This document shows positions 1-7,783 of a stretch of 17,810 bases of DNA, piece after piece; positions within the stretch are counted from its first letter, which is position 1, and each line of letters opens with the position of its first letter. Location of the stretch: contig JAWVEV010000156.1 in assembly GCA_033856535.1 (NCBI GenBank), positions 1 to 17,810 on the forward strand. Reading direction: 5' to 3'. The notes under the pieces are model-generated. The model ran no database searches. It was not told the DNA's origin and saw nothing but the letters and a program-made list of their open reading frames with translations. Position numbers and translations under genes: made by a program. Source of the DNA: JAWVEV01 sp033856535. GTDB taxonomy: Bacteria; Actinomycetota; Thermoleophilia; Miltoncostaeales; Miltoncostaeaceae.

Positions 1-649
1 ATCCGCTCAGGCTGCCGAGCCAGGCCGAGCGCCCCTGCGCCGGGTGAGTTCCCGTGCTGCGCAGGTAGACCCGGTGCAGCGCGACCAGCACCATCGCGAA
101 CGCCAGCAGCGCCAGCTCGGCGTCGTAGGAGAACAGGATGGCCACGACGCCGACGAAGGTGAGCCCGTTGATCACGAGCGAGGTCACGCCGTCGGTGACC
201 AGCTGGCTGATCGCCTCGATGTCGCTGGTGAGCCGGCTCACGGTGCGCCCGGTCGGGTTCCGCTCGTGGTAGCCGAGCTCGAGCCGCATCAGGTGGCGGA
301 AGGTGTCCGTGCGCAGGTCGAGCAGGACGCGCTCGCCGACCCAGCTCGAGAGGAAGGTCTGGTAGTAGCCGGCGACCCAGCCGACCAGGCCGGCGCCCAG
401 GAAGAGGGCCACGGCGAAGATGAGCATGCCGCGGTCGCGGGCGGTGATGCCGTCGTCGATCGCGACCTTGGCCACCGCCGGCCCGGCCAGGCCGGCGGCC
501 GTGACCACCAGCATGAGCAGGACGGTGAGCAGGGCCTTCCCGGTGTACGGGCGGAAGTACGGCAGCAGCTTGAGGAGCTTGCGGCGGGGGATCGCGGCCG
601 GCGTGGCCTCGCGGGCCGGGCTCGCGGCGGCCGGAGCGGCCGTGCTCAT
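1..649 (-). CDS. ABC exporter half-transporter, N-terminal part (cut by window edge)
   Basis: This is the membrane domain of an ABC exporter subunit; about 216 residues lie in the window and the ATPase domain would lie beyond the left edge. The start is ATG at 649-647, which overlaps the stop of the upstream ABC gene as ATGA, so the two are probably translationally coupled and form a heterodimer. A short Ala/Pro-rich tail (residues 1-20) precedes the first membrane helix. Family hallmarks are visible: an R-P-Y-TM start near residue 32, a predicted cytosolic loop with LGYHERNPTGRTVSRLTSDI (about 126-145), and alternating hydrophobic helices. After about residue 190 the sequence fits the family less well: the helix after FAMVLVAL is short before an AWLGSLSG segment, so a small deletion or a sequence problem near the edge is possible. 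Substrate unknown. Confidence 0.85.
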   Translation of the reverse strand, partial: MSTAAPAAASPAREATPAAIPRRKLLKLLPYFRPYTGKALLTVLLMLVVTAAGLAGPAVAKVAIDDGITARDRGMLIFAVALFLGAGLVGWVAGYYQTFLSSWVGERVLLDLRTDTFRHLMRLELGYHERNPTGRTVSRLTSDIEAISQLVTDGVTSLVINGLTFVGVVAILFSYDAELALLAFAMVLVALHRVYLRSTGTHPAQGRSAWLGSLSG

Positions 650-2385
650 TCGGCCACCAGCTGCGGCCGCGCCAGGCCGCCGTCGCGGATCTCGCGGTAG
701 CGGTCGCTGGTCGCCGAGAGCTCCTCGTGGGTGCCGCGGGCGGCGATCCGGCCGTCCTCCAGCACCACGATCTCGTCGGCGAGCGCGAGCGTCGAGAGGC
801 GGTGCGCGATCACGATCGTCGTGCGCCCGGCCATGACCGCCCGCAGGGCGTCCTGGATGCGGCGCTCGGTGGAGGCGTCCACCGACGCCGTCGCCTCGTC
901 GAGGATCAGCACCCGCGGGTCGGTGATCGCCGCCCGGGCGATCGCGATCCGCTGGCGCTGGCCTCCGGAGAGGCTGAAGCCGCGCTCCCCGATCACGGTG
1001 TCGAAGCCCTGGGGCAGCGCGTCGACGAAGTCCTCGGCCTGGGCCAGCCGCGCCGCCGCGCGCACCTCCTCGTCGGTCGCGTCGGGGCGGCCGTAGGCGA
1101 TGTTCTCGCGCACGCTGGTCGAGAAGAGGAACGGCTCCTGGGCGACCACGCCGACCGCCCGGCGCAGGTCGTCCAGGCGCAGGTCGCGGACGTCGGCGCC
1201 GTCGAGCAGCACCCGGCCCTCGGTGGGGTCGGTGAAGCGGGGGATGAGCTGGGTGAGCGTGGTCTTGCCCGACCCGGTCGCCCCGATCACGGCGACGGTG
1301 CGTCCCTCGGGCACCTCCAGGTCGACCCCGTCCAGCACCGGCGCCCCGCCGTCGTAGGCGAACCCGACGTCCTCGAAGACCAGCCGCCCGCCGCCGTCCG
1401 GCAACGGCCGGGCGTCGGGCCGCTCGGCCACCTCGGGCACGGCGTCGAGCACCTCGAAGATCCGGGTGCCGCCGGCGATCGCGCGCTGCGCGGTGCCGAC
1501 CAGGTTCCCCAACGAGCGGAACGGGAAGGCCAGCATCGTCAGCCAGAGGTAGAAGCTCGAGAACTCGCCGAGCGTCAGGTGCCCGTCGATGGTCCGGATG
1601 CCGCCGTAGGCCATCACGACGGCGAGGCCGGCGACCGGGAGGAAGCCCATCGCCGGCTGGTAGAGCGCCCGCAGCCGGGCGGCGTCCATGCTGCGGTCGA
1701 AGGCCCGCCGGGCCGTCGCGCCGAAGCGGTCGGTCCGGTCGCCCTCGCGGCCGAAGGCCTTGATCACGCGGATGCCGGCGGTGCTCTCCTCGGCCATCTG
1801 GGTGACCTGGCCGACCCGCTGCTGCACGTCGATCAGCACCGGGTGCGACAGCCGGCTGTAGCGCCATGCGATCGCGAGCAGCGCCGGGCCCATCGCGAGG
1901 GCCATCAGCGCCAGCGGCCAGTCGACCGAGATCAGGATCGCCGTCACCAGGATCAGCGTGAAGGCGTGCATGAACAGGAAGATCAGGCCGTAGCCGAGGA
2001 AGAAGCGGACGGTCTGGAGGTCGCTGGTCGCACGGGACATCAGCTGGCCGACCGACATGCGGTCGAAGTAGCCCAGCGAGAGCCGCTGCAGGTGCGCGAA
2101 GAGCACCCCGCGCATGTCGTACTCGACGCCCAGGCTCACCCGGCCGGAGACCCAGCGGCGGATCACCCCGAAGATCCAGCGCGCGACCACGACGACCAGC
2201 AGCGCGCCGATCAACGGGGCGAGGAGGTCCCGGCGTCCCGAGGTCAACACGTCGTCGATCACCCGGCCGGTCAGGTATGGCAAGGTGATGGAGCACGCCA
2301 TCAGCGCCAGCGCGCTCACGGCGGTGATCGCGACCTGGACCCGGTAGGGGGCGAGGAAGCGGAAGAGGCGGAGGAGGACGGCCAC
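646..2385 (-). CDS. ABC exporter half-transporter (TMD-NBD fusion)
   Basis: A 579-residue ABC-type exporter subunit with an N-terminal six-helix membrane domain (about residues 10-310) and a C-terminal ATPase. All nucleotide-binding motifs are intact: Walker A GATGSGKT (368-375), Q-loop Gln at about 416 (VAQEPFLFSTSVRENI), signature LSGGQ (472-476), Walker B VLILDE (492-497) and the H-loop His at about 528 (IAHRLST). The start is GTG at 2385. The 3' end overlaps the next ABC gene by 4 bases. Length and order match the MsbA/BmrCD-like multidrug or lipid exporter family, and an adjacent second half-transporter suggests a heterodimer. The catalytic Glu after Walker B is present, so this is probably the subunit with the active consensus site. 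The substrate cannot be read from the sequence. Confidence 0.95.
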   Translation of the reverse strand: MAVLLRLFRFLAPYRVQVAITAVSALALMACSITLPYLTGRVIDDVLTSGRRDLLAPLIGALLVVVVARWIFGVIRRWVSGRVSLGVEYDMRGVLFAHLQRLSLGYFDRMSVGQLMSRATSDLQTVRFFLGYGLIFLFMHAFTLILVTAILISVDWPLALMALAMGPALLAIAWRYSRLSHPVLIDVQQRVGQVTQMAEESTAGIRVIKAFGREGDRTDRFGATARRAFDRSMDAARLRALYQPAMGFLPVAGLAVVMAYGGIRTIDGHLTLGEFSSFYLWLTMLAFPFRSLGNLVGTAQRAIAGGTRIFEVLDAVPEVAERPDARPLPDGGGRLVFEDVGFAYDGGAPVLDGVDLEVPEGRTVAVIGATGSGKTTLTQLIPRFTDPTEGRVLLDGADVRDLRLDDLRRAVGVVAQEPFLFSTSVRENIAYGRPDATDEEVRAAARLAQAEDFVDALPQGFDTVIGERGFSLSGGQRQRIAIARAAITDPRVLILDEATASVDASTERRIQDALRAVMAGRTTIVIAHRLSTLALADEIVVLEDGRIAARGTHEELSATSDRYREIRDGGLARPQLVAE

Positions 2386-2402
2386 AGGTGGTTTACTGGT
2401 GA

Positions 2403-2408
2403 ATGATA
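2403..2408 (-). promoter_or_regulatory. Possible -10 element for the ABC exporter operon
   Basis: On the minus strand TATCAT lies 17 nt before the GTG start of the ABC gene, in the short divergent gap to ftcD. It matches the TANNNT pattern of actinobacterial -10 boxes, but I see no convincing -35 box and no Shine-Dalgarno, so this is weak. Confidence 0.25.
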
Positions 2409-2455
2409 GGGGAGGCCCACGGCAGGCTCAAGCGGCGTCGGCCGTCGCCGACCCC

Positions 2456-3391
2456 ATGGACGTGCCGTCCCTGCCCGCGCCGCTGGCCTACGCCGTGCCC
2501 AACGTCAGCGAGGGCCGCGACCGCGCGACGATCGACGCGCTGGTGGACGCCTGCCGCGTCCCCGGGATGCGCGTGCTCGACGTCCACAGCGACCCGGACC
2601 ACCACCGGACCGTGATCACGATCGCCGGCGACCCCTGGGCGCTGCAGGACGCCCTGGTGGCGCTCGCGGGCGAGTGCGTGGACCGCATCGACCTGCGCCG
2701 GCACCGCGGCGCGCACCCGCGCGTGGGCGCGCTCGACGTGGCGCCGATCGTGGCCCTCTCCGAGGACGACCTCTCGTTCGCGAGCGAGATCGCGGCGAGC
2801 CTGGCCGAGCGGCTCGGGACCGAGCTCAACCTGCCGGTCCTCCTCTACGGCGACGGGCTCGCCACCGACCCGGACCGCACGCGGCCCTTCGACTTCCGCC
2901 GGGGTGGCCTGGACTGGCTCGAGGAGGAGGTGGCCGCCGGCCGCATCGTCCCCGACGCCGGCCCGCCGCGGGTGCACCCGAGCGCCGGCGTCGTGCTGGT
3001 GGGCGCCCGCCTGCCGCTTGTGGCCTGGAACGTCTGGCTGCCCGACGGCACCCTCACCGAGGCGCGGGCCATCGCCGCGCGGGTGCGCCAGTCCGGCGGC
3101 GGGCCGTCCGGCGTGCGGGCGCTCGGCATCTACCTCGCCGAGGCCGGCTCCGCCCAGGTGTCGATGAACCTCGAGGACTACCGGGTCACGCCGCCGTACG
3201 CGGCGGTCTCGGCCGTGCGCGCCGAGGCCAACCGCCTGGGCCTCGAGGCCGGCGAGAGCGAGCTGGTGGGCCTGATCCCCCGGGCGGCGCTGGCCTACGG
3301 CCCGAGCCCGTCGGCGCTCGGCCTGCACGGGTTCCGCCCGGGCCAGCTCCTCGAGGCCAAGATGCCCGGGCTGTTGCGGCGGGCGGCCTAG
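2456..3391 (+). CDS. ftcD: Glutamate formimidoyltransferase (monofunctional)
   Basis: A 311-residue FtcD-type enzyme that transfers the formimino (or formyl) group between N-formimino-L-glutamate and tetrahydrofolate, linking histidine breakdown to one-carbon metabolism. Family motifs: VPNVSEGR near the N-terminus, DPDHHRTV (about 45-52), the substrate-loop HPRVGALDVAPIVAL (about 85-99) with the conserved histidine, then RVHPSAGVVLVGAR, NLEDYRVTPPYA and SELVGLIPR. The cyclodeaminase domain of the mammalian bifunctional enzyme is absent, as in most bacterial versions. I chose ATG 2456 because it places PNVSEGR about 15 residues in, as in the family; an in-frame GTG at 2399 would add 19 Ala/Gly/Arg-rich residues. 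Neither start has a good ribosome binding site. No hut gene lies nearby. The next gene follows after 1 base. Confidence 0.88.
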   Translation: MDVPSLPAPLAYAVPNVSEGRDRATIDALVDACRVPGMRVLDVHSDPDHHRTVITIAGDPWALQDALVALAGECVDRIDLRRHRGAHPRVGALDVAPIVALSEDDLSFASEIAASLAERLGTELNLPVLLYGDGLATDPDRTRPFDFRRGGLDWLEEEVAAGRIVPDAGPPRVHPSAGVVLVGARLPLVAWNVWLPDGTLTEARAIAARVRQSGGGPSGVRALGIYLAEAGSAQVSMNLEDYRVTPPYAAVSAVRAEANRLGLEAGESELVGLIPRAALAYGPSPSALGLHGFRPGQLLEAKMPGLLRRAA

Positions 3392-3392
3392 C

Positions 3393-3743
3393 GTGCCGCC
3401 GAAGAAGAAGCGCCGCCGGCCGAACGCCGGCCCGCCGCCCGCGCCCGCCGCCAAGCGGACCGAGGAGTCGGCGGAGGCGCCGGAGCGCAAGCCGAAGCCT
3501 AAGCTCCGCGCCGGCGAGCCGGTCCCGCCGTCGTACAAGGGCGTCCTGATCCGCTCGGTGATCGTCGCGGTGCTCTTCTACCCGGTGCTGGTCTACATCG
3601 CCGGCGAGAAGCCCGGCTCCGCGGCGGTGGTCAGCCTGATCGCGTTCCTCCTGATGCTCCCGTTCGGCCTCCTGCTCGACCGGGTCCGGTACCGCACGCA
3701 GAGGCGGCGCTACGAGGCCCGGCGGGCGGGGCGCGCGTCCTGA
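3393..3743 (+). CDS. Small basic two-helix membrane protein
   Basis: A 116-residue protein I cannot assign to a named family. The first 45 residues are very rich in Lys, Arg, Pro and Ala and look disordered. Two hydrophobic segments follow (about 51-70 and 76-95), separated by a short GEKPGS turn, and the C-terminus is again strongly basic (RYRTQRRRYEARRAGR). By the positive-inside rule both ends should be cytoplasmic. It starts with GTG one base after the ftcD stop and ends 11 bases before hisS, so it is probably co-transcribed with both. The basic tails could bind nucleic acid or acidic lipid, but that is a guess. Tight packing, a clear hydrophobic pattern and normal codon use support a real gene. 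Confidence 0.75.
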   Translation: MPPKKKRRRPNAGPPPAPAAKRTEESAEAPERKPKPKLRAGEPVPPSYKGVLIRSVIVAVLFYPVLVYIAGEKPGSAAVVSLIAFLLMLPFGLLLDRVRYRTQRRRYEARRAGRAS

Positions 3744-3754
3744 GCGGCGGCGCG

Positions 3755-4996
3755 GTGAAGGTCGCCGCTCCCCGGGGCACGCGCGACGTGCTGCCGGCCG
3801 AATGGCGGGTGCGCCGGCGCATCCTGGACGTGGCGAGCGAGGCGTTCGCGGCCTACGGCTACGCGCCGATCACGACCCCGACCTTCGAGGACACCGAGGT
3901 CTTCGTGCGCGGGGTGGGCACGAGCACGGATATCGTCCGCAAGGAGATGTACACGCTCGCCGACGGCGAGCGGAGCATCACGCTGCGCCCCGAGGGCACC
4001 GCGCCGGTGGCGCGCGCCTTCGTGCAGCACGGCATGCACAAGCTGCCGGCGCCGGTGAAGCTCTGGTACCTGGCGCCGATGTTCCGCCACGAGGCGCCGC
4101 AGGCCGGCCGCTACCGCGAGCACTACCAGCTCGGCGCCGAGGCGCTCGGCAGCGACGACCCGCTGCTGGACGCCGAGGTGATCGGCCTGCTCGCGGACCT
4201 CTACCGGCGCCTCGGCGTGCCCGACGTGCGGCTGCGGATCGGGTCGATGGGCGACGCGGCGACCCGGGAGCCCTACCGCGATCGTCTGCTGGCGTATCTG
4301 CGGACCCATGCGGCCGATCTGACGGAGGACGCGCGCGAGCGGATGGAGCAGAACCCGATGCGGCTGTTCGACATGAAGGAGCCGCGGGTCGCCGAGGTGA
4401 TGCGCGAGGCGCCCAAGCTGCTCGAGTCGCTCGGGCCGGAGGCCGAGGCGCACTACCGGCGCGCGCTGGCCGGCCTCGACGCGCTCGGGATCGCCTACGA
4501 GGAGGACCCGTACCTGGTGCGGGGCCTCGACTACTACACGCACACGGTCTTCGAGTTCACCTGCGACCGCCTTGGCGCGCAGAGCGGGATCGGCGGGGGC
4601 GGGCGCTACGACGGCCTGATCGAGTCGCTCGGCGGCCAGCCCACCCCGGGCATCGGCTTCGGCACCGGCGTGGAGCGGATCACGCTCGCGCTGGGCGGGG
4701 CCGAGGAGGCGCCGCCGGCGAGCCTCGACGTCTACCTGGCGGTGCCCGACGACGACCTGCGCCTTCGGCTGATGCCGCTGCTGGCGCGGCTGCGGGCCGC
4801 CGGCCTGCGCTGCGACAGCGACCTGCGCGGGCGCAGCCTGAAGGCGATGATGCGCCACGCGTCGTCCCTCGGCGCCGCCCGGGTCGTGATCGTGGGCCCC
4901 CGGGACCACGCCGCCGGCGTCGCCACCGTGCGCGACATGGCCACGGGCGACGAGCGCGCCGTGCCCCTCGACCGTCTGGAGGACGAGCTCACGTGA
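3755..4996 (+). CDS. hisS: Histidyl-tRNA synthetase
   Basis: A 413-residue class II synthetase that charges tRNA-His in the cytoplasm. From the N-terminus: the APRGTRDVLP start typical of HisRS; motif 1 region (TPTFEDTEVF); TLRPEGTAPVAR; motif 2 with FRHEAPQAGRYREHYQLGAE; the HisRS-specific LVRGLDYYTHTVFEF (about 250-265); GGGGRYDGL; motif 3 GIGFGTGVERI; then an alpha/beta anticodon-binding domain over the last about 90 residues. Motif 2 reads HEAPQ where many bacterial enzymes have YERPQ. The GTG start at 3755 gives the expected N-terminus. The stop TGA overlaps the aspS start as GTGA. The hisS-aspS pairing is common in bacteria and keeps two synthetases in one transcript. Confidence 0.97.
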   Translation: MKVAAPRGTRDVLPAEWRVRRRILDVASEAFAAYGYAPITTPTFEDTEVFVRGVGTSTDIVRKEMYTLADGERSITLRPEGTAPVARAFVQHGMHKLPAPVKLWYLAPMFRHEAPQAGRYREHYQLGAEALGSDDPLLDAEVIGLLADLYRRLGVPDVRLRIGSMGDAATREPYRDRLLAYLRTHAADLTEDARERMEQNPMRLFDMKEPRVAEVMREAPKLLESLGPEAEAHYRRALAGLDALGIAYEEDPYLVRGLDYYTHTVFEFTCDRLGAQSGIGGGGRYDGLIESLGGQPTPGIGFGTGVERITLALGGAEEAPPASLDVYLAVPDDDLRLRLMPLLARLRAAGLRCDSDLRGRSLKAMMRHASSLGAARVVIVGPRDHAAGVATVRDMATGDERAVPLDRLEDELT

Positions 4997-6786
4997 TCGG
5001 ATCGCCCCGCTACCGCTCGCACACCTGCCTGTCCGCCGCGGAGGCGGTGGGGGAGCGCGTGACCGTCGCCGGCTGGGTGCACCGCCGGCGCGACCACGGC
5101 GGCGTGGTCTTCATCGACGTGCGCGACCGCAGCGGCCTGCTGCAGGTGGTGTTCCATCCGGAGGAGGCGCCGGAGGCCCACGCGCTGGCCGGCGATCTGC
5201 GGTCCGAGGACGTGGTGAGCGTCGAGGGGCCGCTGGTCGAGCGGGACGCGGCGACGGTCAACCCGCGCCTGCCCACCGGCGGGGTCGAGCTGCGCGCCGC
5301 GCGGATCGAGCGCCTCGCGGCGTCGGACCCGCTGCCGTTCTCCGTGGAGGACGAGTCGATCGAGGCCTCGGAGGAGCTGCGGCTGACCTACCGCTACCTC
5401 GAGACCCGCCGGCCGCGCCGCCTGCGCGCGTTGGAGCTCCGGGCGGCGGTGACCCGGGCGGCGCGGCGGGTGCTCGACGACGAGGGCTTCCTCGAGGTCG
5501 AGACGCCGGTGCTCACCCGCTCCACGCCGGAGGGCGCGCGCGACTTCCTCGTGCCGAGCCGGATGCAGCACGGCTCCTGGTACGCGCTGCCGCAGAGCCC
5601 GCAGCTCTTCAAGCAGATCCTGATGGTGGGCGGCCTGGAGCGGTACTACCAGGTGGTCCGCTGCTTCCGGGACGAGGACCTGCGGGCCGACCGCCAGCCC
5701 GAGTTCACCCAGATCGACATCGAGGCGTCGTTCGTGGGGCCGGAGGAGGTCCAGGCGGTCACCGAGCGGCTGCTGGAGGCGGCGTTCGCCGAGGCCGGGA
5801 TCGACGTGACGGCGCCGTTCCCGCGGATGGCCTACGCCGAGGCGATGGCCCGGTTCGGCAGCGACCGGCCCGACCTGCGCTTCGGCATGGAGATCCAGGA
5901 CTGGAGCGAGCGCGCCGCCGGCACCGGCTTCGCGGTCTTCCAGAAGGTGGTCGAGGGCGGCGGCGTGGTGCGCGGCATCGTGGTGCCGGGCGCCGGCGAG
6001 GCCCTCTCGCGCAAGGACGGCGACGCGCTCGCCGCCGAGGCGCAGGAGCTGGGCGCGAAGGGCCTGGTCTGGGCCGCCGTGGGGGAGGGCGGCGACCTGC
6101 GCTCGCCGGTGGCGAAGTTCATCGGCGGCGTCGCCGAGGACCTGGGCGCCGCCCCGGGCGACCTGATCGCGATGGTGGCCGACGCCGAGCCCGAGGCGCA
6201 GCGGCTGCTCGGCGTCCTGCGGAACCGCTACGCCGAGCGGTACGGCCAGATCCCCGATGGAGCATGGGCGCCGGTCTGGATCACCGACTTCCCCCTGGTG
6301 GACTGGAACGCCGACGAGAAGCGCTGGGACCCGACCCACCACCCGTTCACCGCGCCGCGGCCCGAGGACCTCGACAAGCTCGAGGAGGACCCCGGCGCCG
6401 TGATCGCCCAGGCCTACGACATCGTGCTGAACGGCGTGGAGCTCGGCGGCGGCAGCATCCGTATCCACGACCGCGACGTGCAGCGCCGCGCCTTCCGCCT
6501 GATCGGGCTGGAGGACGATGAGGCCGAGGCCAAGTTCGGCTTCCTGCTGCGGGCCCTGCGCCTGGGCGCCCCGCCGCACGGCGGCATCGCGCTGGGCCTG
6601 GACCGGATGGTGATGCTGCTGGCCGGCGAGCGCTCGATCCGCGACGTGATCGCCTTCCCGAAGACCGCGACGGGCGCGGACCCGCTCACCGAGGCGCCGG
6701 CGCCGGTCTCCGACGCCCAGCTGCGCGAGCTGGGCGTTCAGGTCGTGCCGGCGCCGCCCGCCGGCAAGGCGGCCGGGCGCCCGTAG
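4993..6786 (+). CDS. aspS: Aspartyl-tRNA synthetase (probably non-discriminating)
   Basis: A 597-residue bacterial-type AspRS. It has an N-terminal OB-fold anticodon-binding domain (about 1-110), class II motif 2 with RCFRDEDLRADRQPEFTQID, the bacterial GAD insertion (about 290-420), and motif 3 GGIALGLDRMVMLLAGERS followed by IRDVIAFPKT. The start is GTG 4993, overlapping the hisS stop by 4 bases; it puts the OB-fold motif RRRDHGGVVFIDVRDR at about residues 31-46. His35 in this motif is the residue typical of non-discriminating AspRS, where discriminating enzymes such as that of E. coli have Leu. Such enzymes also charge tRNA-Asn with Asp, which GatCAB then amidates. The specificity is an inference from one residue. 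The stop codon lies within a palindrome shared with the convergent SDR gene. Confidence 0.97.
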   Translation: MIGSPRYRSHTCLSAAEAVGERVTVAGWVHRRRDHGGVVFIDVRDRSGLLQVVFHPEEAPEAHALAGDLRSEDVVSVEGPLVERDAATVNPRLPTGGVELRAARIERLAASDPLPFSVEDESIEASEELRLTYRYLETRRPRRLRALELRAAVTRAARRVLDDEGFLEVETPVLTRSTPEGARDFLVPSRMQHGSWYALPQSPQLFKQILMVGGLERYYQVVRCFRDEDLRADRQPEFTQIDIEASFVGPEEVQAVTERLLEAAFAEAGIDVTAPFPRMAYAEAMARFGSDRPDLRFGMEIQDWSERAAGTGFAVFQKVVEGGGVVRGIVVPGAGEALSRKDGDALAAEAQELGAKGLVWAAVGEGGDLRSPVAKFIGGVAEDLGAAPGDLIAMVADAEPEAQRLLGVLRNRYAERYGQIPDGAWAPVWITDFPLVDWNADEKRWDPTHHPFTAPRPEDLDKLEEDPGAVIAQAYDIVLNGVELGGGSIRIHDRDVQRRAFRLIGLEDDEAEAKFGFLLRALRLGAPPHGGIALGLDRMVMLLAGERSIRDVIAFPKTATGADPLTEAPAPVSDAQLRELGVQVVPAPPAGKAAGRP

Positions 6787-6805
6787 CGGCCGCTCCGGCC
6801 GCTAC
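6783..6805. terminator. Palindromic bidirectional terminator-like hairpin holding both stop codons
   Basis: A perfect 10-bp inverted repeat (GTAGCGGCCG at 6783-6792, CGGCCGCTAC at 6796-6805) with a CTC loop. The left arm contains the aspS stop TAG (6784-6786) and the right arm the SDR stop TAG on the minus strand (6804-6802). No T-run follows on either side, so it would be a GC-hairpin (Rho-independent without U-tract) or transcript-end stabiliser. Confidence 0.6.
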
Positions 6806-7689
6806 TCCCCGCCCACCGCGAACTCCCCCGGCTTCCGGCCCGGCGGCTGCTCGAAGCCCTCCAGCTCGTGCTCGGTCGGGAGCCGCTCGGGCGGCGGCTC
6901 GCTGTCGATCGCCCGCCCGGGCAGGCCGCGCGTGATGCCGACGCCGCCGTCGACGACCCAGGTGACGCCGGTCACGAAGCTCGCCTCGTCGCTGGCCGCG
7001 AACGCGTAGACGTTCGCGATCTCCTCCACGGTGGCCCGCCGGCCGAGCAGGGTGGCCTCGACGATCGTGCGCGCGGCCTCCTCGGTGTGTGGGCCCGCCT
7101 CCGGGCGCGTCTGGCCGGTGTCGGTCGGGCCCGGCACGATGACCAGCGCCCGCACCCCGTCCGCGGCCGCCTCCTGGGCGACCCCAAGCGTGAACGAGGT
7201 CGCGAAGCCCTTGCTCCCGCCGTAGATCGCCATGTTGGGGATCCCCGATTCGCCGGCGGTGCTGCCGGCGGTGAGGATGGCGCCGCCGGAGCGCTTCAGC
7301 TCGGGCAGGGCCGCCTTGCAGGCCAGGAACACCGAGCGCATGTTGGCGGCGTAGAGCCGGTCGAGCTCCTCGAGCGGCATCTCCTCGGTCGGGCACATCC
7401 GGTCCGCCTCGGTGGCCGCGTTGTTCACCAGCACGTCGAGGCGGCCGAAGGCATCGAGCGCCGCCGCCACGCAGCGCTCGGCGGTCCCCTCGGCGCCCAT
7501 GTCGCCGGCGCAGGTCACGGCCCTGCCGCCGAGGCGCTCGATCGCCTCCCGGACGTCCTCGATCGGGTCGTCCGGGAGGCCGTTGACGACCACGGCCGCG
7601 CCCTCGGCGGCGAACTTGAGGGCGATCGCCTCGCCGATGCCGGCGCCGCCGCCGCTCACGATCGCCACCTTGCCGTCCAACCGCCCCAT
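6802..7689 (-). CDS. SDR-family NAD(P)-dependent oxidoreductase
   Basis: A 295-residue classical short-chain dehydrogenase/reductase. The Rossmann nucleotide-binding loop reads SGGGAGIG (about 12-19), followed by the NNAA motif (89-92). The catalytic set is Asn116, Ser143, Tyr156 and Lys160, with the Tyr and Lys in YGGSK, and then PGPTDTG. The end has the family pattern SFVTGVTWVVDGG. An extra tail of about 40 polar, Pro-rich residues follows, which is longer than usual for classical SDRs. The substrate cannot be deduced. I use ATG 7689, which has a good GGGAGG ribosome binding site 5 nt upstream, instead of a further in-frame ATG at 7722. It lies downstream of the GSCFA gene on the same strand, 94 bases away, and runs convergently into aspS. 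Confidence 0.9.
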   Translation of the reverse strand: MGRLDGKVAIVSGGGAGIGEAIALKFAAEGAAVVVNGLPDDPIEDVREAIERLGGRAVTCAGDMGAEGTAERCVAAALDAFGRLDVLVNNAATEADRMCPTEEMPLEELDRLYAANMRSVFLACKAALPELKRSGGAILTAGSTAGESGIPNMAIYGGSKGFATSFTLGVAQEAAADGVRALVIVPGPTDTGQTRPEAGPHTEEAARTIVEATLLGRRATVEEIANVYAFAASDEASFVTGVTWVVDGGVGITRGLPGRAIDSEPPPERLPTEHELEGFEQPPGRKPGEFAVGGE

Positions 7690-7694
7690 GGCCG

Positions 7695-7700
7695 CCTCCC
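7695..7700 (-). promoter_or_regulatory. Ribosome binding site deciding the SDR start
   Basis: GGGAGG on the minus strand ends 5 nt before ATG 7689. It is one of the few clear Shine-Dalgarno sites in the window and favours this start over the ATG 33 bases upstream. Confidence 0.65.
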
Positions 7701-7783
7701 GGGTCGCCCCTGACCTGCCCATCGCCCGGGGTGGCCGAACCGCCCGGAGCGCGGCGGCGGGCGCCGCCCGCGGCTCGGACCGG

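Noticed and set aside
727..2406. A 559-residue plus-strand open frame opposite the ABC gene
   Set aside because: It mirrors the ABC exporter, has shadow composition (Arg, Asp, His, Gln rich) and shows no motif.
3802..4992. The plus-strand open frame extending far upstream of aspS, in another frame of hisS
   Set aside because: Only the part from 4993 encodes AspRS; the upstream part is an Arg/Ala-rich shadow of hisS.
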